The notes: generated by a model not told the origin, from the sequence alone. A stretch of 64,000 nucleotides of DNA from Caulobacter flavus (GCF_003722335.1 NZ_CP026100.1:3446001-3510000); one strand, 5' to 3'; numbered from the stretch's first letter, positions 26,385 to 35,208 are shown. Program-made: numbers and translations.

Positions 26385-28622
26385 ATGCGGCGGTTTTTCA
26401 GCACGACGGCGCTGGGCGGGATCTCGGCGGGGATCGCCCTGACCGCTTTCGGCGGCTTCGCCCACGCCCAGGAAACGGTGGATGACGGCGTCGTCGGCGA
26501 GATCGTCGTCACCGCCCAGAAGCGCTCGCAGAACGTCCAGGACGTGCCGATGGCCGTGCAGGTGATCGGCGGCGACCAGCTCGAAGCCGCCGCCGTGCGC
26601 GAGTTCACCGACCTGACCAAGGTGGCGCCGTCGCTGATCGTGCGTCCGGCCGACAACCCGGTGAACGCCTCGGTCTCGATCCGCGGCGTGGGCACCTTCG
26701 CCTTCGGCGTGGGCGTCGAGCCCAGCGTGGCCGTGGTGGTCGACGACGTGCCGATCGCCTTCCAGGCCCGCGCCTTCGCCGACCTGGCCGACGTGGAGCG
26801 CATCGAGGTGCTGCGCGGCCCCCAGAGCACGCTCTACGGCAAGTCGGCCTCGGCCGGCCTGATCAACATCGTCACCCCGGGTCCGACCCGCGAGCTGACC
26901 GGCAAGGTCAGCGCCCTGGCCACCACCGACAGTGAAGTCGGCCTCGGCGCCTCGATCTCGGGCCCGATCACCGACACCCTGCGGTTCCGCTCGTCGAACA
27001 GCTACACCAGCTTCGAGGGCAATATCGACAACCTGTACAACGGCGAGAAGGTCAACGGCCGCGAGACCTTCGCCACCCGCAACAAGCTGGTCTGGGACCC
27101 GACCGACAAGTTCAGCGCCACCCTGGCGGTCGACTACCTGAAGGGCGACACCACGGCCGGCCGGCCGTTCATCGCCCTGTCGCCGGACGCCCGCCTGCGC
27201 GGCAACGCGGCCTGGACGCCGGCGGTGTTCGCGCCGGGCGTGACGGTGGGTTCGAACAACAGCTCGGTGGTCAACAACGTCACCACCGGCTCGGACTACG
27301 AGGACTTCGCCCAGTCGCTGAAGCTGACCTACGACCTGGGCTTCGCGACCCTGATCTCGGTCACCGCCAACGACCGCTACAAGATGCTGGACGCCTTCGA
27401 CCAGGACGAGTCCGCGCTGAGCGTCAACAACTACGCCAACGGCCTGTTCTCGGCCGACCAGTTCAGCCAGGAAATCCGCCTGGTCTCGAACGGCTCGAAC
27501 CGCCTGCGCTACACCCTGGGCGCCTTCCACGCCGACGTGAACTATCGCCGCTACTTCTTCCGCGGCCCGGCCTTCTCGCAGGCCAACTGGGACGCCACCT
27601 CGGGCTCGAACGAGAACTCGGTGTTCGGCCAGCTGGAGTATGACGTCGTCGAGGGCACGACCCTGATCGGCGGCCTGCGTCTAGGCCGCGAGAAGATCGG
27701 CTACACCTTCCGCGACCTGCGCGCCGGCCCGGCCGCCGCCTGGGCCGACGGCGCCAGCGACGACTACGCCACCTACCGGGTGGGCGTGCAGCACAAGCTG
27801 GCCGACGACGTGATGGTGTTCGCCACCTGGGCCACCGGCCACAAGGGCCAGAGCTACGACCTGACCACCGGCTTCAACCAGGCCCGCGCCGACCTTGGCC
27901 CCGTTCGTCCGGAAAGCTCGGAGGACATCCAGGTCGGCGTGCGCTCGCGGTTCCTGGATCGTCGCGTGACCCTGAACGCCACGGTGTTCAACACCGAGTA
28001 CGAGGACTTCCAGGCCCAGGGCGCGGAGCTGCTGCCCGACGGCACCCAGAACTTCCGCCTGACCAACGTGGGCGCGATCCGCACGCGCGGGATAGAGGTC
28101 GAAAGCACCGCCCGCCTGGTCGACGGCCTGACGCTGTCGGGCTCGGTCGCCTATCTGGACGCCGAGATCACCCAGTTCGCCGGCGCCCAGTGCTGGCCCG
28201 GCCAGACGGCCGCACAGGGCTGCACCGGCTCGCCCGCCCGCCAGAACCTGGCCGGCGAGCGCCCGCCACAGGCGCCGAAGTGGAAGCTGAGCGCCGGCGC
28301 CGAGTACGTGCGTCCGCTGGTCGGCGACCTGGAGGGCGTGGCCAACGTGGCGGCCAACTACCAGAGCAGCGTCAACTACTCGCTGAGCCAGGATCCGCTG
28401 ACCGTCCAGAAGGGCTATGCGGTCGTCAACCTGTCGGTGGGCGTGCGCGACAAGGCCCGCGGCTACCAGGTGACGGCCTTCGTCAACAACCTGTTCGACG
28501 AGGGCTACTACACCAATCTCGTCAACAACTACGGCGCCTACGGCAACCAGCTGGCGGTGCAGGCCTTCCTGCCGCGCGACTTCAAGCGCTACGGCGGGAT
28601 CCGGGCGTCGATGACGTTCTGA
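26385..28622 (+). CDS. TonB-dependent receptor (CirA/FyuA-size)
   Basis: This outer-membrane transporter of about 745 residues is shorter than the other two complete TBDRs here. The signal peptide (RRFFSTTALGG to AFGGFAHAQE) is followed by a TonB box-like GEIVVTAQKRSQNVQDVPMA. The plug has VSIRGVGTFAFGVGVEPSVA and ERIEVLRGPQSTLYGKSASA, and the barrel ends YGGIRASMTF. I chose ATG 26385 because it starts the signal peptide and follows GGGAG; ATG 26370 and upstream in-frame codons are possible but would add residues lacking signal features and run into the operator region. Divergence from the glucuronidase operon with shared half-sites suggests uptake of the glucuronate-containing oligosaccharide, although this size class also includes siderophore receptors. 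Confidence 0.92.
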   Translation: MRRFFSTTALGGISAGIALTAFGGFAHAQETVDDGVVGEIVVTAQKRSQNVQDVPMAVQVIGGDQLEAAAVREFTDLTKVAPSLIVRPADNPVNASVSIRGVGTFAFGVGVEPSVAVVVDDVPIAFQARAFADLADVERIEVLRGPQSTLYGKSASAGLINIVTPGPTRELTGKVSALATTDSEVGLGASISGPITDTLRFRSSNSYTSFEGNIDNLYNGEKVNGRETFATRNKLVWDPTDKFSATLAVDYLKGDTTAGRPFIALSPDARLRGNAAWTPAVFAPGVTVGSNNSSVVNNVTTGSDYEDFAQSLKLTYDLGFATLISVTANDRYKMLDAFDQDESALSVNNYANGLFSADQFSQEIRLVSNGSNRLRYTLGAFHADVNYRRYFFRGPAFSQANWDATSGSNENSVFGQLEYDVVEGTTLIGGLRLGREKIGYTFRDLRAGPAAAWADGASDDYATYRVGVQHKLADDVMVFATWATGHKGQSYDLTTGFNQARADLGPVRPESSEDIQVGVRSRFLDRRVTLNATVFNTEYEDFQAQGAELLPDGTQNFRLTNVGAIRTRGIEVESTARLVDGLTLSGSVAYLDAEITQFAGAQCWPGQTAAQGCTGSPARQNLAGERPPQAPKWKLSAGAEYVRPLVGDLEGVANVAANYQSSVNYSLSQDPLTVQKGYAVVNLSVGVRDKARGYQVTAFVNNLFDEGYYTNLVNNYGAYGNQLAVQAFLPRDFKRYGGIRASMTF

Positions 28623-28675
28623 TCGGGCGGGGCGCGCGGGGGTCGTCGATCCTCACGCGCCGCCCTTGCCGGGCT
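28623..28675. terminator. Possible bidirectional terminator between convergent TBDR and kinase genes
   Basis: This 53-bp convergent spacer holds an imperfect GC-rich inverted repeat (GGGCGGGGCGCG near 28625 with GCGCCGCCC near 28656). There is no T-tract, so it is only a tentative terminator. Confidence 0.35.
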
Positions 28676-30793
28676 TCAGCGGCCGCTCGCCTCGGGCATC
28701 ATCTCGCCGATCTTGGCGGCCAGAGTGTCCAGGGCGAACGGCTTGCCGATCATCGCCATGTTGGAGCCCAGGAAGCCGGCGCGGATGGCCGCGTTCTCGG
28801 CATAGCCGGTGATGAACAGGATCGGCAGGTCGGGCCGCCGGTCGCGGGCCACCTCGGCCAGCTGGCGGCCGTTCATGCCCGGCAGGCCGACGTCCGAGAT
28901 CAGAAGGTCGATCGCGCTCTGCGAATTGAGGATGGCGATGGCCGACTGCGGATCGGACGCCTCGACCGCGCGATAGCCCAGGTCCTCCAGCACCTCGCGC
29001 ACCAGCAGGCGTACGGCGCTTTCGTCCTCGACCAGCAGCACCGTCTGGCCCTCGCCCCGGGCGAAATCGGCCGGCTGGTCCTCGGCCTTGGGCTCAACCG
29101 CGCCGTCGGCGGCCGGCAGATAGATCTTCACCGAAGTGCCTTCGCCGACGCGGCTCTGGATGCGCACCGAGCCGCCGCTCTGGCGGGCGAAGCCGTAGAC
29201 CATCGACAGCCCCAGACCCGTGCCCTGGCCGATCGGCTTGGTGGTGAAGAACGGGTCGAAGACCTTGTCCAGCACCTCGGCCGACATGCCCACGCCCGTG
29301 TCGGTGACGGCGACCACGACATAGCGACCAGGGCGGGCGTCCTCGGCGGCCATGTCCGGGTCGAGTTCGGCCACCGAGGTCGAGATGGTCAAGCGTCCGC
29401 CCTCGGGCATGGCGTCACGGGCGTTGATCGCCAGGTTGAGGATGGCGCTTTCCAGCTGGTTGGCGTCGGCGATGGCGGCCTCCGCCGCGCCCAGGTCGAC
29501 GTCTACGCTGATCTGTTCGGTCACCGTGCGCCGGATCAGGTCCTGCAGCGAAGAGACCAGGGCGTTGATGTCCAGCGCATGGGGATCGAGCGACTGGCGC
29601 CGCGAGAAGGCCAGCAGTCGGTGGGTGAGACCCGCGGCGCGATGGGCCGAGGTCAGGGCCGTGTCGAGATAGCGGTCGGTGTCGGCGTCGCGGCCGGAGG
29701 CGCGCTTGCGCTTGACCATGTCGAGCGCGCCGATGACGCCGGTCAGCATGTTGTTGAAGTCGTGGGCGATGCCGCCGGTCAGCTGGCCGACGGCCTCCAT
29801 CTTCTGGCTCTGGCGCAGGGCGGCTTCGACCGTCGTCCGGCGCTCCATCTCGACTTCCAGGGCGGCCGTGCGCTCGCGAACCCGGTATTCCAGAGCCTGG
29901 GCGGTCTGGCGCAGCAGCTCCTCGCCCTGGACGTGCTCGGTGACGTCGGCGACGAAGACGTGGAAGCCGTCGATCTCGCCGTCGGCGCCGCGCCGGGGCA
30001 GATAGCGGATGTCGGCGTCGCGGCGGCGGCCGTCGGCATGGGGCCAGGGCAGGGTCAGGTGGGCGGGCTCGCCGGCGAGGGCGCGGCGCATGGCTGGCAT
30101 CCGCGCCTCCATTCCCTCGTCCCCGACCACCTCGCGCACATGGAGGCCGACGACGTCGGCGGGATCGCGATAGAACCAGTCGGCATAGGCCTTGTTGGCG
30201 AAGCGATAGACCAGCGACTTGTCGATGAAGCCGATCAGCACGGGCAGGGAGTCAGCGATCAGCCGCACCTCGGCCTCGCTGGCGGCCAGGGCGGCACGGC
30301 TGTGGTCGAGCTCGGCGAGGCGGTCGCGCAGGTCGAACTGGCGGCGACGGGCGCGCAGGGCGGTGTCGACGGCGCTGACCAGCGACAACGAGCCGAGCGG
30401 CCGCTCCAGCACGATCAGGTTCGTGGTCAGGTCGGCCAGGGCCAGACGGGCGATTTCGCCGGCGCGCGGGCGATAGGCGTTGCGTGAAACCAGCAGGATG
30501 AACGGCGTGTCGGACCAGTCTGGCTGGGCGGCGAGGGCGGCGCGCAGCGTATCCAGCTTGCCGCGCAGAGCCTCCTCGGTGATCAGCACGACGCCGGTCT
30601 GCTCGTCGAGTTCGGCGGCGACGGCCTGGGCGTCCGGTACGGCGCGGGTCTTGAAGCCGTGATCCGACAGCAGGCGGGACACATTGTCGGCGTCGCGCCC
30701 GAACGGGGTGGCGACGAGGACGCGAAAGCCCTCGGGTCCGCGCCTATGGCTCAAGGCCGCGGTCTTCCAGCAGCGGACCAGCCTGGCCGACAT
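28676..30793 (-). CDS. Hybrid histidine kinase with C-terminal receiver, partner of KaiC-like ATPase
   Basis: This soluble hybrid sensor kinase of about 705 residues starts with a degenerate receiver-like segment (FRVLVATPFGRDADNVSRLL). A PAS domain follows (ADSLPVLIGFIDKSLVYRFA to DVTEHVQGEE), then a coiled-coil linker. The HisKA domain carries the phospho-accepting His in GGIAHDFNNMLTGV. The HATPase domain has NLAINARDAMP, DTGVGMS and GQGTGLGLSMVYG. The C-terminal receiver has the phospho-acceptor Asp in LLISDVGLPGMNG. No membrane segment was seen. The frame overlaps the KaiC-like gene by 50 nt if ATG 30793 is used; a TTG at 30754 preceded by GGAAGA is an alternative start. The overlap implies translational coupling. 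KaiC-like/hybrid-kinase pairs occur in non-cyanobacteria, where their output is mostly undefined. Confidence 0.9.
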   Translation of the reverse strand: MSARLVRCWKTAALSHRRGPEGFRVLVATPFGRDADNVSRLLSDHGFKTRAVPDAQAVAAELDEQTGVVLITEEALRGKLDTLRAALAAQPDWSDTPFILLVSRNAYRPRAGEIARLALADLTTNLIVLERPLGSLSLVSAVDTALRARRRQFDLRDRLAELDHSRAALAASEAEVRLIADSLPVLIGFIDKSLVYRFANKAYADWFYRDPADVVGLHVREVVGDEGMEARMPAMRRALAGEPAHLTLPWPHADGRRRDADIRYLPRRGADGEIDGFHVFVADVTEHVQGEELLRQTAQALEYRVRERTAALEVEMERRTTVEAALRQSQKMEAVGQLTGGIAHDFNNMLTGVIGALDMVKRKRASGRDADTDRYLDTALTSAHRAAGLTHRLLAFSRRQSLDPHALDINALVSSLQDLIRRTVTEQISVDVDLGAAEAAIADANQLESAILNLAINARDAMPEGGRLTISTSVAELDPDMAAEDARPGRYVVVAVTDTGVGMSAEVLDKVFDPFFTTKPIGQGTGLGLSMVYGFARQSGGSVRIQSRVGEGTSVKIYLPAADGAVEPKAEDQPADFARGEGQTVLLVEDESAVRLLVREVLEDLGYRAVEASDPQSAIAILNSQSAIDLLISDVGLPGMNGRQLAEVARDRRPDLPILFITGYAENAAIRAGFLGSNMAMIGKPFALDTLAAKIGEMMPEASGR

Positions 30794-32243
30794 ATTCGGG
30801 GGTTCCGGTCATCACGCCTCTGAACTCGGTCAGCGGCGCGCCGACGCGCACGCCTTGGGTATCAATGCGCAATTCGCGGATTGTGTCCTCGTGCGGGCCG
30901 CCCCGGTTCTTGATCACCGAGATCGCCTTGCGGATGCGGCCGGCCGCCTCGAAAAAGCGGATCAGCAGCACGGCGTCGGCGATGTAGGACACGTTCAGCG
31001 AGGTCGACATGCCGCCGACCAGGCCCGATTGCGGGTTGATCAGCAGGGTGACCACGCCCTGCTGGTTCAGGAACGACAGTAGCTCGTGCATCTGCAGGAT
31101 CAGCTGCTTTTCCTGCGGCATGGCGGCCAGGTAGCCGTTGAGGCTGTCGATGGCGATGATCTTGACGCCGCGTTCCTCGACCTCGGTCTGCACCAGGGCG
31201 GCGAACTCGCCCGGCGACATCTCGGCCGGGTCGACCTGCTGGATCTTCAGGCAGCCGCCGTCGATGTGCTTCTGCAGGTCCATGCCCATGGCCTTGGCGC
31301 GGACCATCAGGGTGCCGACCCGTTCGTCGAACTCGAACAGGGTGGCCGCCTCGCCACGCTCGCACGCCGCGTGCAGGAACTGCAGGACGATGGTCGACTT
31401 GCCCGAACCGGCCGGGCCGGTGATCAGGGTGCAGGTGCCGCGCAGCGGGCCGCCCGACAACAGGGCGTCCAGCCCGTCGATCCCGCTGGGCGTGGGATCG
31501 CCGGCGAAGGGGGTGTGGTGGTCCGAGGCGATCAGGCGCGGGAAGATCTGCAGGCCGCCCTTGCGGATGGCCATGTCGTGGAAGCCGCCGACGAAGTCGA
31601 CGCCGCGCAGCTTCTGGACCTGCATCCGGCGGCGGGCGGCGCCGAAGTCGAGCGTCAGGCGCTCCAGGGTGACGACGCCGTGGCAAAGGCTGTGCAGGTG
31701 GCCGTCGCGCACGCCGTCGCTGGTGGTCAGGTCGTCGATCAGCATGACGGTGCAGTCGCGGGTGGCGAAGAACTGCTTCAGGGCCAGCACCTGGCGGCGA
31801 TAGCGCAGCGGGTCCTGGGCCAGCAGGCGCAGCTCCGACAGGCTGTCGAACACCACGCGGCGAGGCGTGACCTGCTCGACCTGCTCCTGGATCAGCCTGA
31901 TCGTGCCGCCCAGCTCGACCTCCCAGGCGTGCAGGATCGACTGCTCGCGGCCTTCGCCCAGCACCTCCTCGGCCGAGGACAGCTCGAAGAGGTCGATGCC
32001 GGCCAGGTCCCAGCCGTGCGAGGCGGCGACGCCGCGCAGCTCGTCGCTGGTTTCCGACAGGGTGATGTAGAGCACGCGCTCGCCCTGCTTGACGCCTTCC
32101 TGCAGGAACTGAAGGCCGAGCGTGGTCTTGCCCGAGCCCGGTTCGCCTTCCAGAAGGTAGAGGCGATTGGCCGGAAGTCCGCCGCGCAGGATGGCGTCGA
32201 GACCGCGATTGCCGGTCGAGACCCGGGTGAAGCCGTCGCTCAT
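30744..32243 (-). CDS. KaiC-like double RecA-domain ATPase
   Basis: This 499-residue KaiC-family ATPase has two RecA folds. The first has Walker A GEPGSGKT (33-40) with catalytic Glu in ITLSET; the second has Walker A GPAGSGKS (276-283) with Glu in TLFEFDE and Walker B KIIAIDSLNGYL. In cyanobacteria KaiC is the circadian clock core; here no kaiA or kaiB is in the window, so it is a KaiC-like signalling protein rather than a clock. The gene sits immediately upstream of, and overlaps, a hybrid histidine kinase. It begins at ATG 32243 after GGTGGGA. CII autophosphorylation Ser/Thr cannot be placed with confidence. Embedding next to glycan-utilisation genes may be chance. Confidence 0.92.
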   Translation of the reverse strand: MSDGFTRVSTGNRGLDAILRGGLPANRLYLLEGEPGSGKTTLGLQFLQEGVKQGERVLYITLSETSDELRGVAASHGWDLAGIDLFELSSAEEVLGEGREQSILHAWEVELGGTIRLIQEQVEQVTPRRVVFDSLSELRLLAQDPLRYRRQVLALKQFFATRDCTVMLIDDLTTSDGVRDGHLHSLCHGVVTLERLTLDFGAARRRMQVQKLRGVDFVGGFHDMAIRKGGLQIFPRLIASDHHTPFAGDPTPSGIDGLDALLSGGPLRGTCTLITGPAGSGKSTIVLQFLHAACERGEAATLFEFDERVGTLMVRAKAMGMDLQKHIDGGCLKIQQVDPAEMSPGEFAALVQTEVEERGVKIIAIDSLNGYLAAMPQEKQLILQMHELLSFLNQQGVVTLLINPQSGLVGGMSTSLNVSYIADAVLLIRFFEAAGRIRKAISVIKNRGGPHEDTIRELRIDTQGVRVGAPLTEFRGVMTGTPEYVGQAGPLLEDRGLEP

Positions 32244-32359
32244 CTACGCATTCCCACCGAATATTGGCGCCGCCCGACAATAGCCGAAAGCCAGGCTTCA
32301 ACGCCTTTGCAGGCAAAGCGTTGCGGTGTCTGTCGGGAAGCCGACAGAGCGGGCGGGCC
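32244..32359. promoter_or_regulatory. Spacer between GntR gene and KaiC-like gene with two hairpins
   Basis: TGTCGG-GAAG-CCGACA (32331-32346) and AACGC...GCGTT around 32299-32321 are short perfect stems downstream of the GntR gene on the minus strand. Neither has a T-tract. The KaiC-like promoter must lie here or transcription continues from the GntR gene. Confidence 0.35.
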
Positions 32360-33103
32360 TCAGGTGTAGCGGTCGCGCGTGGCCGCGATGCGGGCGCGGG
32401 CCTCTTCCATCTCCTGCACTTCCGTGGCCGCCAGCAGCGAGTTCAGCACGCGCGTGAGGTGGCGGCGCATGGCGTCGCGGGCGTCCTCAGGCGAGCGGGC
32501 GCGCAGGGCCGAGACGATGGCGGCGTGCTCGTCGATGCGCGGGATGACGCCGGCGGCGTGGGCCTTCTCGCCCATCAGCTTGGTCTGGGGCGAGCGCTCG
32601 CGGGCCTCCCACAGCAGCTCGACGGCGGCGATCATGGCGCTGTTCTGGGTGGAGGACGCGATCAGCATGTGGAAGCGCTTGTCGGCGTCTTCCGAGCGGT
32701 CGACGTCACGGACGTTCTCGGCCTGCATCTCGGCCACCAGGCCGTCGAGCTGGTCGAGCTCCTCGTTGGTGATGCGCTTGGCGGCCATGGCGCAGGCCTC
32801 GGCCTCGATGGCGCGGCGGGCCTCCAGCAGTTCGAACGGGCCGATGTCGGTGGCGCCGGCCTGGCCCTCGGCGGGGGTCTGGGCCTTGACGTAGACGCCC
32901 GAGCCCAGGCGCACGTCCACCAGGCCGTCCAGCTCCAGGGCGATGATCGCCTCGCGGATCGTCGGGCGCGAGACAGAGTAGGTCTGGGCGAGGTCGCGTT
33001 CGGACGGCAGGCGCTGGCCGACGGCGTAGCGCCCCTCGGCGATCTGGCTGGCCAGATCCTTGGCGACGCGTTCGTACAGACGGTTCTCGCCCTTGGCGGA
33101 CAT
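32360..33103 (-). CDS. GntR-family transcriptional regulator, FadR subfamily
   Basis: This 247-residue DNA-binding repressor has an N-terminal winged helix (LYERVAKDLASQIAEGRYAV, GQRLPSERDLAQTYSVSRPT, IREAIIALELDGLVDVRLGSG). An all-helical FCD ligand-binding domain follows, with FELLEARRAIEAEACAMA, DKRFHMLIASSTQN and IDEHAAIVSALRAR. The metal-binding Asp/His set expected of FCD domains is plausibly present. I chose ATG 33103, preceded by AGGAAG; an upstream in-frame start would run through the operator. The perfect palindrome TTGGTCTGACCAA lies 17 bp upstream, between this gene and the divergent D-mannonate dehydratase gene. This indicates autoregulation and control of hexuronate use, like UxuR/ExuR. 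A mannonate- or glucuronate-derived inducer is inference. Confidence 0.93.
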   Translation of the reverse strand: MSAKGENRLYERVAKDLASQIAEGRYAVGQRLPSERDLAQTYSVSRPTIREAIIALELDGLVDVRLGSGVYVKAQTPAEGQAGATDIGPFELLEARRAIEAEACAMAAKRITNEELDQLDGLVAEMQAENVRDVDRSEDADKRFHMLIASSTQNSAMIAAVELLWEARERSPQTKLMGEKAHAAGVIPRIDEHAAIVSALRARSPEDARDAMRRHLTRVLNSLLAATEVQEMEEARARIAATRDRYT

Positions 33104-33119
33104 GCGGGGACTTCCTGAA

Positions 33120-33134
33120 ATTGGTCTGACCAAT
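33120..33134. promoter_or_regulatory. GntR/FadR operator (perfect 15-bp palindrome)
   Basis: ATTGGTCTGACCAAT is a perfect palindrome around a central T in the divergent region between the GntR gene and the D-mannonate dehydratase gene. It matches the general FadR-subfamily pattern TGGTNNNACCA. It is the reference site for the related motifs at 14043, 21023, 21168 and 26272-26329. Confidence 0.88.
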
Positions 33135-33244
33135 ATGGACAAGCCAGTTGTCGATGGTTATGGAACTTCCAACTGGAAGACCACGGGAATCTCGACGTGC
33201 ATACTAGCCATACCGAGGCGTTCAAGGCAGCTGGCTTGCCGCCG

Positions 33245-34453
33245 ATGCGAATTACCGGCGCCCGCGTGATCGTCACTTCGCCTGGCCGAAACTTCGTCAC
33301 CCTGAAGATCGAGACCGACCAGGGCGTCTACGGCATCGGCGACGCGACCCTGAACGGCCGCGAGAAGTCGGTGGTCGCCTATCTGGAAGACCACGTCATC
33401 CCGGTGCTGATCGGCCGCGACGCGCGCCGCATCGAGGACATCTGGCAGTATCTCTATCGCGGGGCCTACTGGCGTCGCGGTCCGGTGACCATGCGGGCCA
33501 TCGCCGCCGTCGACGTGGCGCTGTGGGACATCAAGGCCAAGGCGCTGGGCGCGCCGCTGTACGACCTGCTGGGCGGCCGTTCGCGCGACGGCGTGCTGGT
33601 CTACGGCCACGCCAACGGCAGCGACCTGGAAGACACCGTCGAGGCCGTCGGCCGATACATCGACGCCGGCTACAAGGCCGTGCGGGCCCAGTCGGGCGTG
33701 CCGGGCATCGACCTGGCCTACGGCGTGGGCCGCGGCGACATGTACTACGAGCCGGCCGACGCCACCCTGCCGACCGAAACGGTCTGGGACACCCGCAAGT
33801 ACCTGCGCTACCTGCCCACGCTGTTCGAGGCGCTGCGCAAGGAGCACGGCTTCGACGTGGCGCTGCTGCACGACGGCCACCACCGGATGACCCCGCGCGA
33901 GGCCGCCCAGCTGGGCAAGAGCCTGGAGCCCTACGATCTCTTCTGGCTGGAGGACTCCACGCCGGCCGAGAACCAGGAGGCCTTCCGCCTGATCCGCCAG
34001 CACACCACCACGCCGCTGGCCGTGGGCGAGGTATTCAACACGATCTGGGACGCCAAGGACCTGATCCAGGAACAGCTGATCGACTACATCCGCACGACCA
34101 TCGTCGGGGCCGGCGGCCTGACCCACCTGCGCCGCATCGCCGACTTCGCCTCGCTGTGGTCGGTGCGCACGGGCTGCCACGGCGCGACGGACCTTTCGCC
34201 GGTGACGATGGGGGCCGCGCTGCACTTCGACACCTGGGTGCCCAACTTCGGCATCCAGGAATACATGCGCCACTCCGAAGAGACCGACGCGGTGTTCCCG
34301 CACGACTACCGGTTCGACAAGGGCATGCTCTATGTGGGCGACACCCCGGGCCACGGCGTCGACATCGACGAAGCCCTGGCGGCCAAGTATCCCTACGAGC
34401 CGCGCCAGCTGCCGGTCGCCCGCCTCGAAGACGGGACGATGTGGAACTGGTAG
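33245..34453 (+). CDS. manD: D-mannonate dehydratase, enolase superfamily (ManD/RspA type)
   Basis: This enzyme would dehydrate D-mannonate to 2-keto-3-deoxy-D-gluconate, the step that carries glucuronate-derived carbon toward the Entner-Doudoroff route. The protein aligns by memory almost end to end with characterised alphaproteobacterial ManD enzymes: [39 protein letters not shown], metal-ligand motifs [20 protein letters not shown] and [10 protein letters not shown], and the invariant C-terminus [16 protein letters not shown] 33245 gives 402 residues, matching the family length of about 403. A GTG at 33197 would add 16 residues and is less likely. It is divergent from the GntR gene with a shared operator. 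Some ManD homologues have low activity or also use gluconate, so mannonate is the best but not the only substrate. Confidence 0.93.
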   Translation: MRITGARVIVTSPGRNFVTLKIETDQGVYGIGDATLNGREKSVVAYLEDHVIPVLIGRDARRIEDIWQYLYRGAYWRRGPVTMRAIAAVDVALWDIKAKALGAPLYDLLGGRSRDGVLVYGHANGSDLEDTVEAVGRYIDAGYKAVRAQSGVPGIDLAYGVGRGDMYYEPADATLPTETVWDTRKYLRYLPTLFEALRKEHGFDVALLHDGHHRMTPREAAQLGKSLEPYDLFWLEDSTPAENQEAFRLIRQHTTTPLAVGEVFNTIWDAKDLIQEQLIDYIRTTIVGAGGLTHLRRIADFASLWSVRTGCHGATDLSPVTMGAALHFDTWVPNFGIQEYMRHSEETDAVFPHDYRFDKGMLYVGDTPGHGVDIDEALAAKYPYEPRQLPVARLEDGTMWNW

Positions 34454-34508
34454 CGCGCAAATGAACAAAGGCCGCCTCCGTGTCGACGGAGACGGCCCAG
34501 ATACAGCA

Positions 34509-34543
34509 GAGGCGGAACGTCAGGGACGTTCCGCCTCTTTTTT
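34509..34543 (+). terminator. Rho-independent terminator after manD
   Basis: A perfect 13-bp stem GAGGCGGAACGTC / GACGTTCCGCCTC with an AGG loop is followed by six T. A weaker hairpin (GGCCGCCTCCGT with ACGGAGACGGCC, about 34471-34498) precedes it. It ends the manD transcript and lies tail-to-tail with the HU gene. Confidence 0.92.
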
Positions 34544-34575
34544 CTTCGAGCTAGCCGAAGGCCGTTCCGTCAGGA

Positions 34576-34854
34576 TCAGCCGTTGACGGCGTCCTTCAGT
34601 TGCTTGGCCGGGGTGAAGCCGACCTTCTTGCTGGCGGCGATCTCGATGGTCGCGCCCGTGGCCGGGTTGCGGCCGGTGCGGGCCGGCTTGTCCTGGACCT
34701 TGAACTTGCCGAAGCCCGGGATCGAGACTTCTTCGCCCTTCACGGCGGCGTCAGCGATGGCCTTGAAGACGCCGTCGACGATGGCCTTGGCCTGGGTCTT
34801 GGTCAGCTTGTCGTCGCTGGCGACCAGAGCTTCGGCGATATCGGCGGTGTTCAT
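34576..34854 (-). CDS. HU family DNA-binding protein
   Basis: This canonical bacterial HU-type histone-like protein of 92 residues bends and compacts DNA as a dimer. It shows the full family pattern: N-terminal helices (IAEALVASDDKLTKTQAKAI), the turn VSIPGFGKFKVQDKPART, the arm GRNPATGATIEIAASKKVGF and the closing TPAKQLKDAVNG. The start is set by AAGGAGTTACTCC directly before ATG 34854. It stands alone on the minus strand, convergent with manD. This is probably the housekeeping HU, in contrast to the divergent HU-like protein at 2589. I did not give a gene symbol because hupA and hupB cannot be told apart here. Confidence 0.95.
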   Translation of the reverse strand: MNTADIAEALVASDDKLTKTQAKAIVDGVFKAIADAAVKGEEVSIPGFGKFKVQDKPARTGRNPATGATIEIAASKKVGFTPAKQLKDAVNG

Positions 34855-35208
34855 GGAGTAACTCCTTATAGAATCGGGAGAACCAGACTGACTGGTGAGA
34901 TCGGCCTTGTCACGCGCCGCCGTATGACGTCAAGCGTCCGTCGCAACCTCCGGAAGGCCGGAAAAGCGCCGATCCGTAAGGTTTAACCCCGCTTGTGGCG
35001 GGGATGTGGCCTGGATCCGCGCCACAAGCGGGGCATTGGACATTGTTTACTCAGACAATATTGCGATTTTTGTCGATTGCATGTGCACGCATATCCGGCG
35101 TGGCCAGTGATTGACGACGATCTCGCTCAAATATACTCCGACAAATAGTCGGCAGCTCGCGAGGCTGCTCCAGACGCCGCTCGAGACGGCGACGAGGGAA
35201 GAAGCAGC
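34855..35208. promoter_or_regulatory. Divergent region between HU and GH43 genes
   Basis: This 354-bp spacer must hold the HU promoter (leftward) and the GH43 promoter (rightward). It contains a perfect 14-bp inverted repeat at 34987-35032 (listed separately), followed by an AT-rich stretch with GACAATATTG and AAATATACTCCGACAAATAG. The GH43 ATG is preceded by GGGAAGAAG. No copy of the TTGGTCTGACCAA operator was found here, so GH43 may belong to a different regulon. Confidence 0.5.
34987..35032. repeat. Perfect 14-bp inverted repeat with 18-nt loop
   Basis: CCCCGCTTGTGGCG (34987-35000) and CGCCACAAGCGGGG (35019-35032) are exact reverse complements. There is no T-tract on either side, and the element sits between divergent promoters. 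It may be a stable cruciform, a regulator site or an intergenic repeat. Confidence 0.75.

Noticed and set aside
28190..30487. A 765-codon plus-strand frame across the histidine kinase
   Set aside because: Shadow of the kinase, whose His, ATP-binding and receiver motifs are clear on the minus strand.
30744..32243. Circadian clock operon
   Set aside because: Only a KaiC-like ATPase is present; no kaiA or kaiB in the window, so a clock is not supported.
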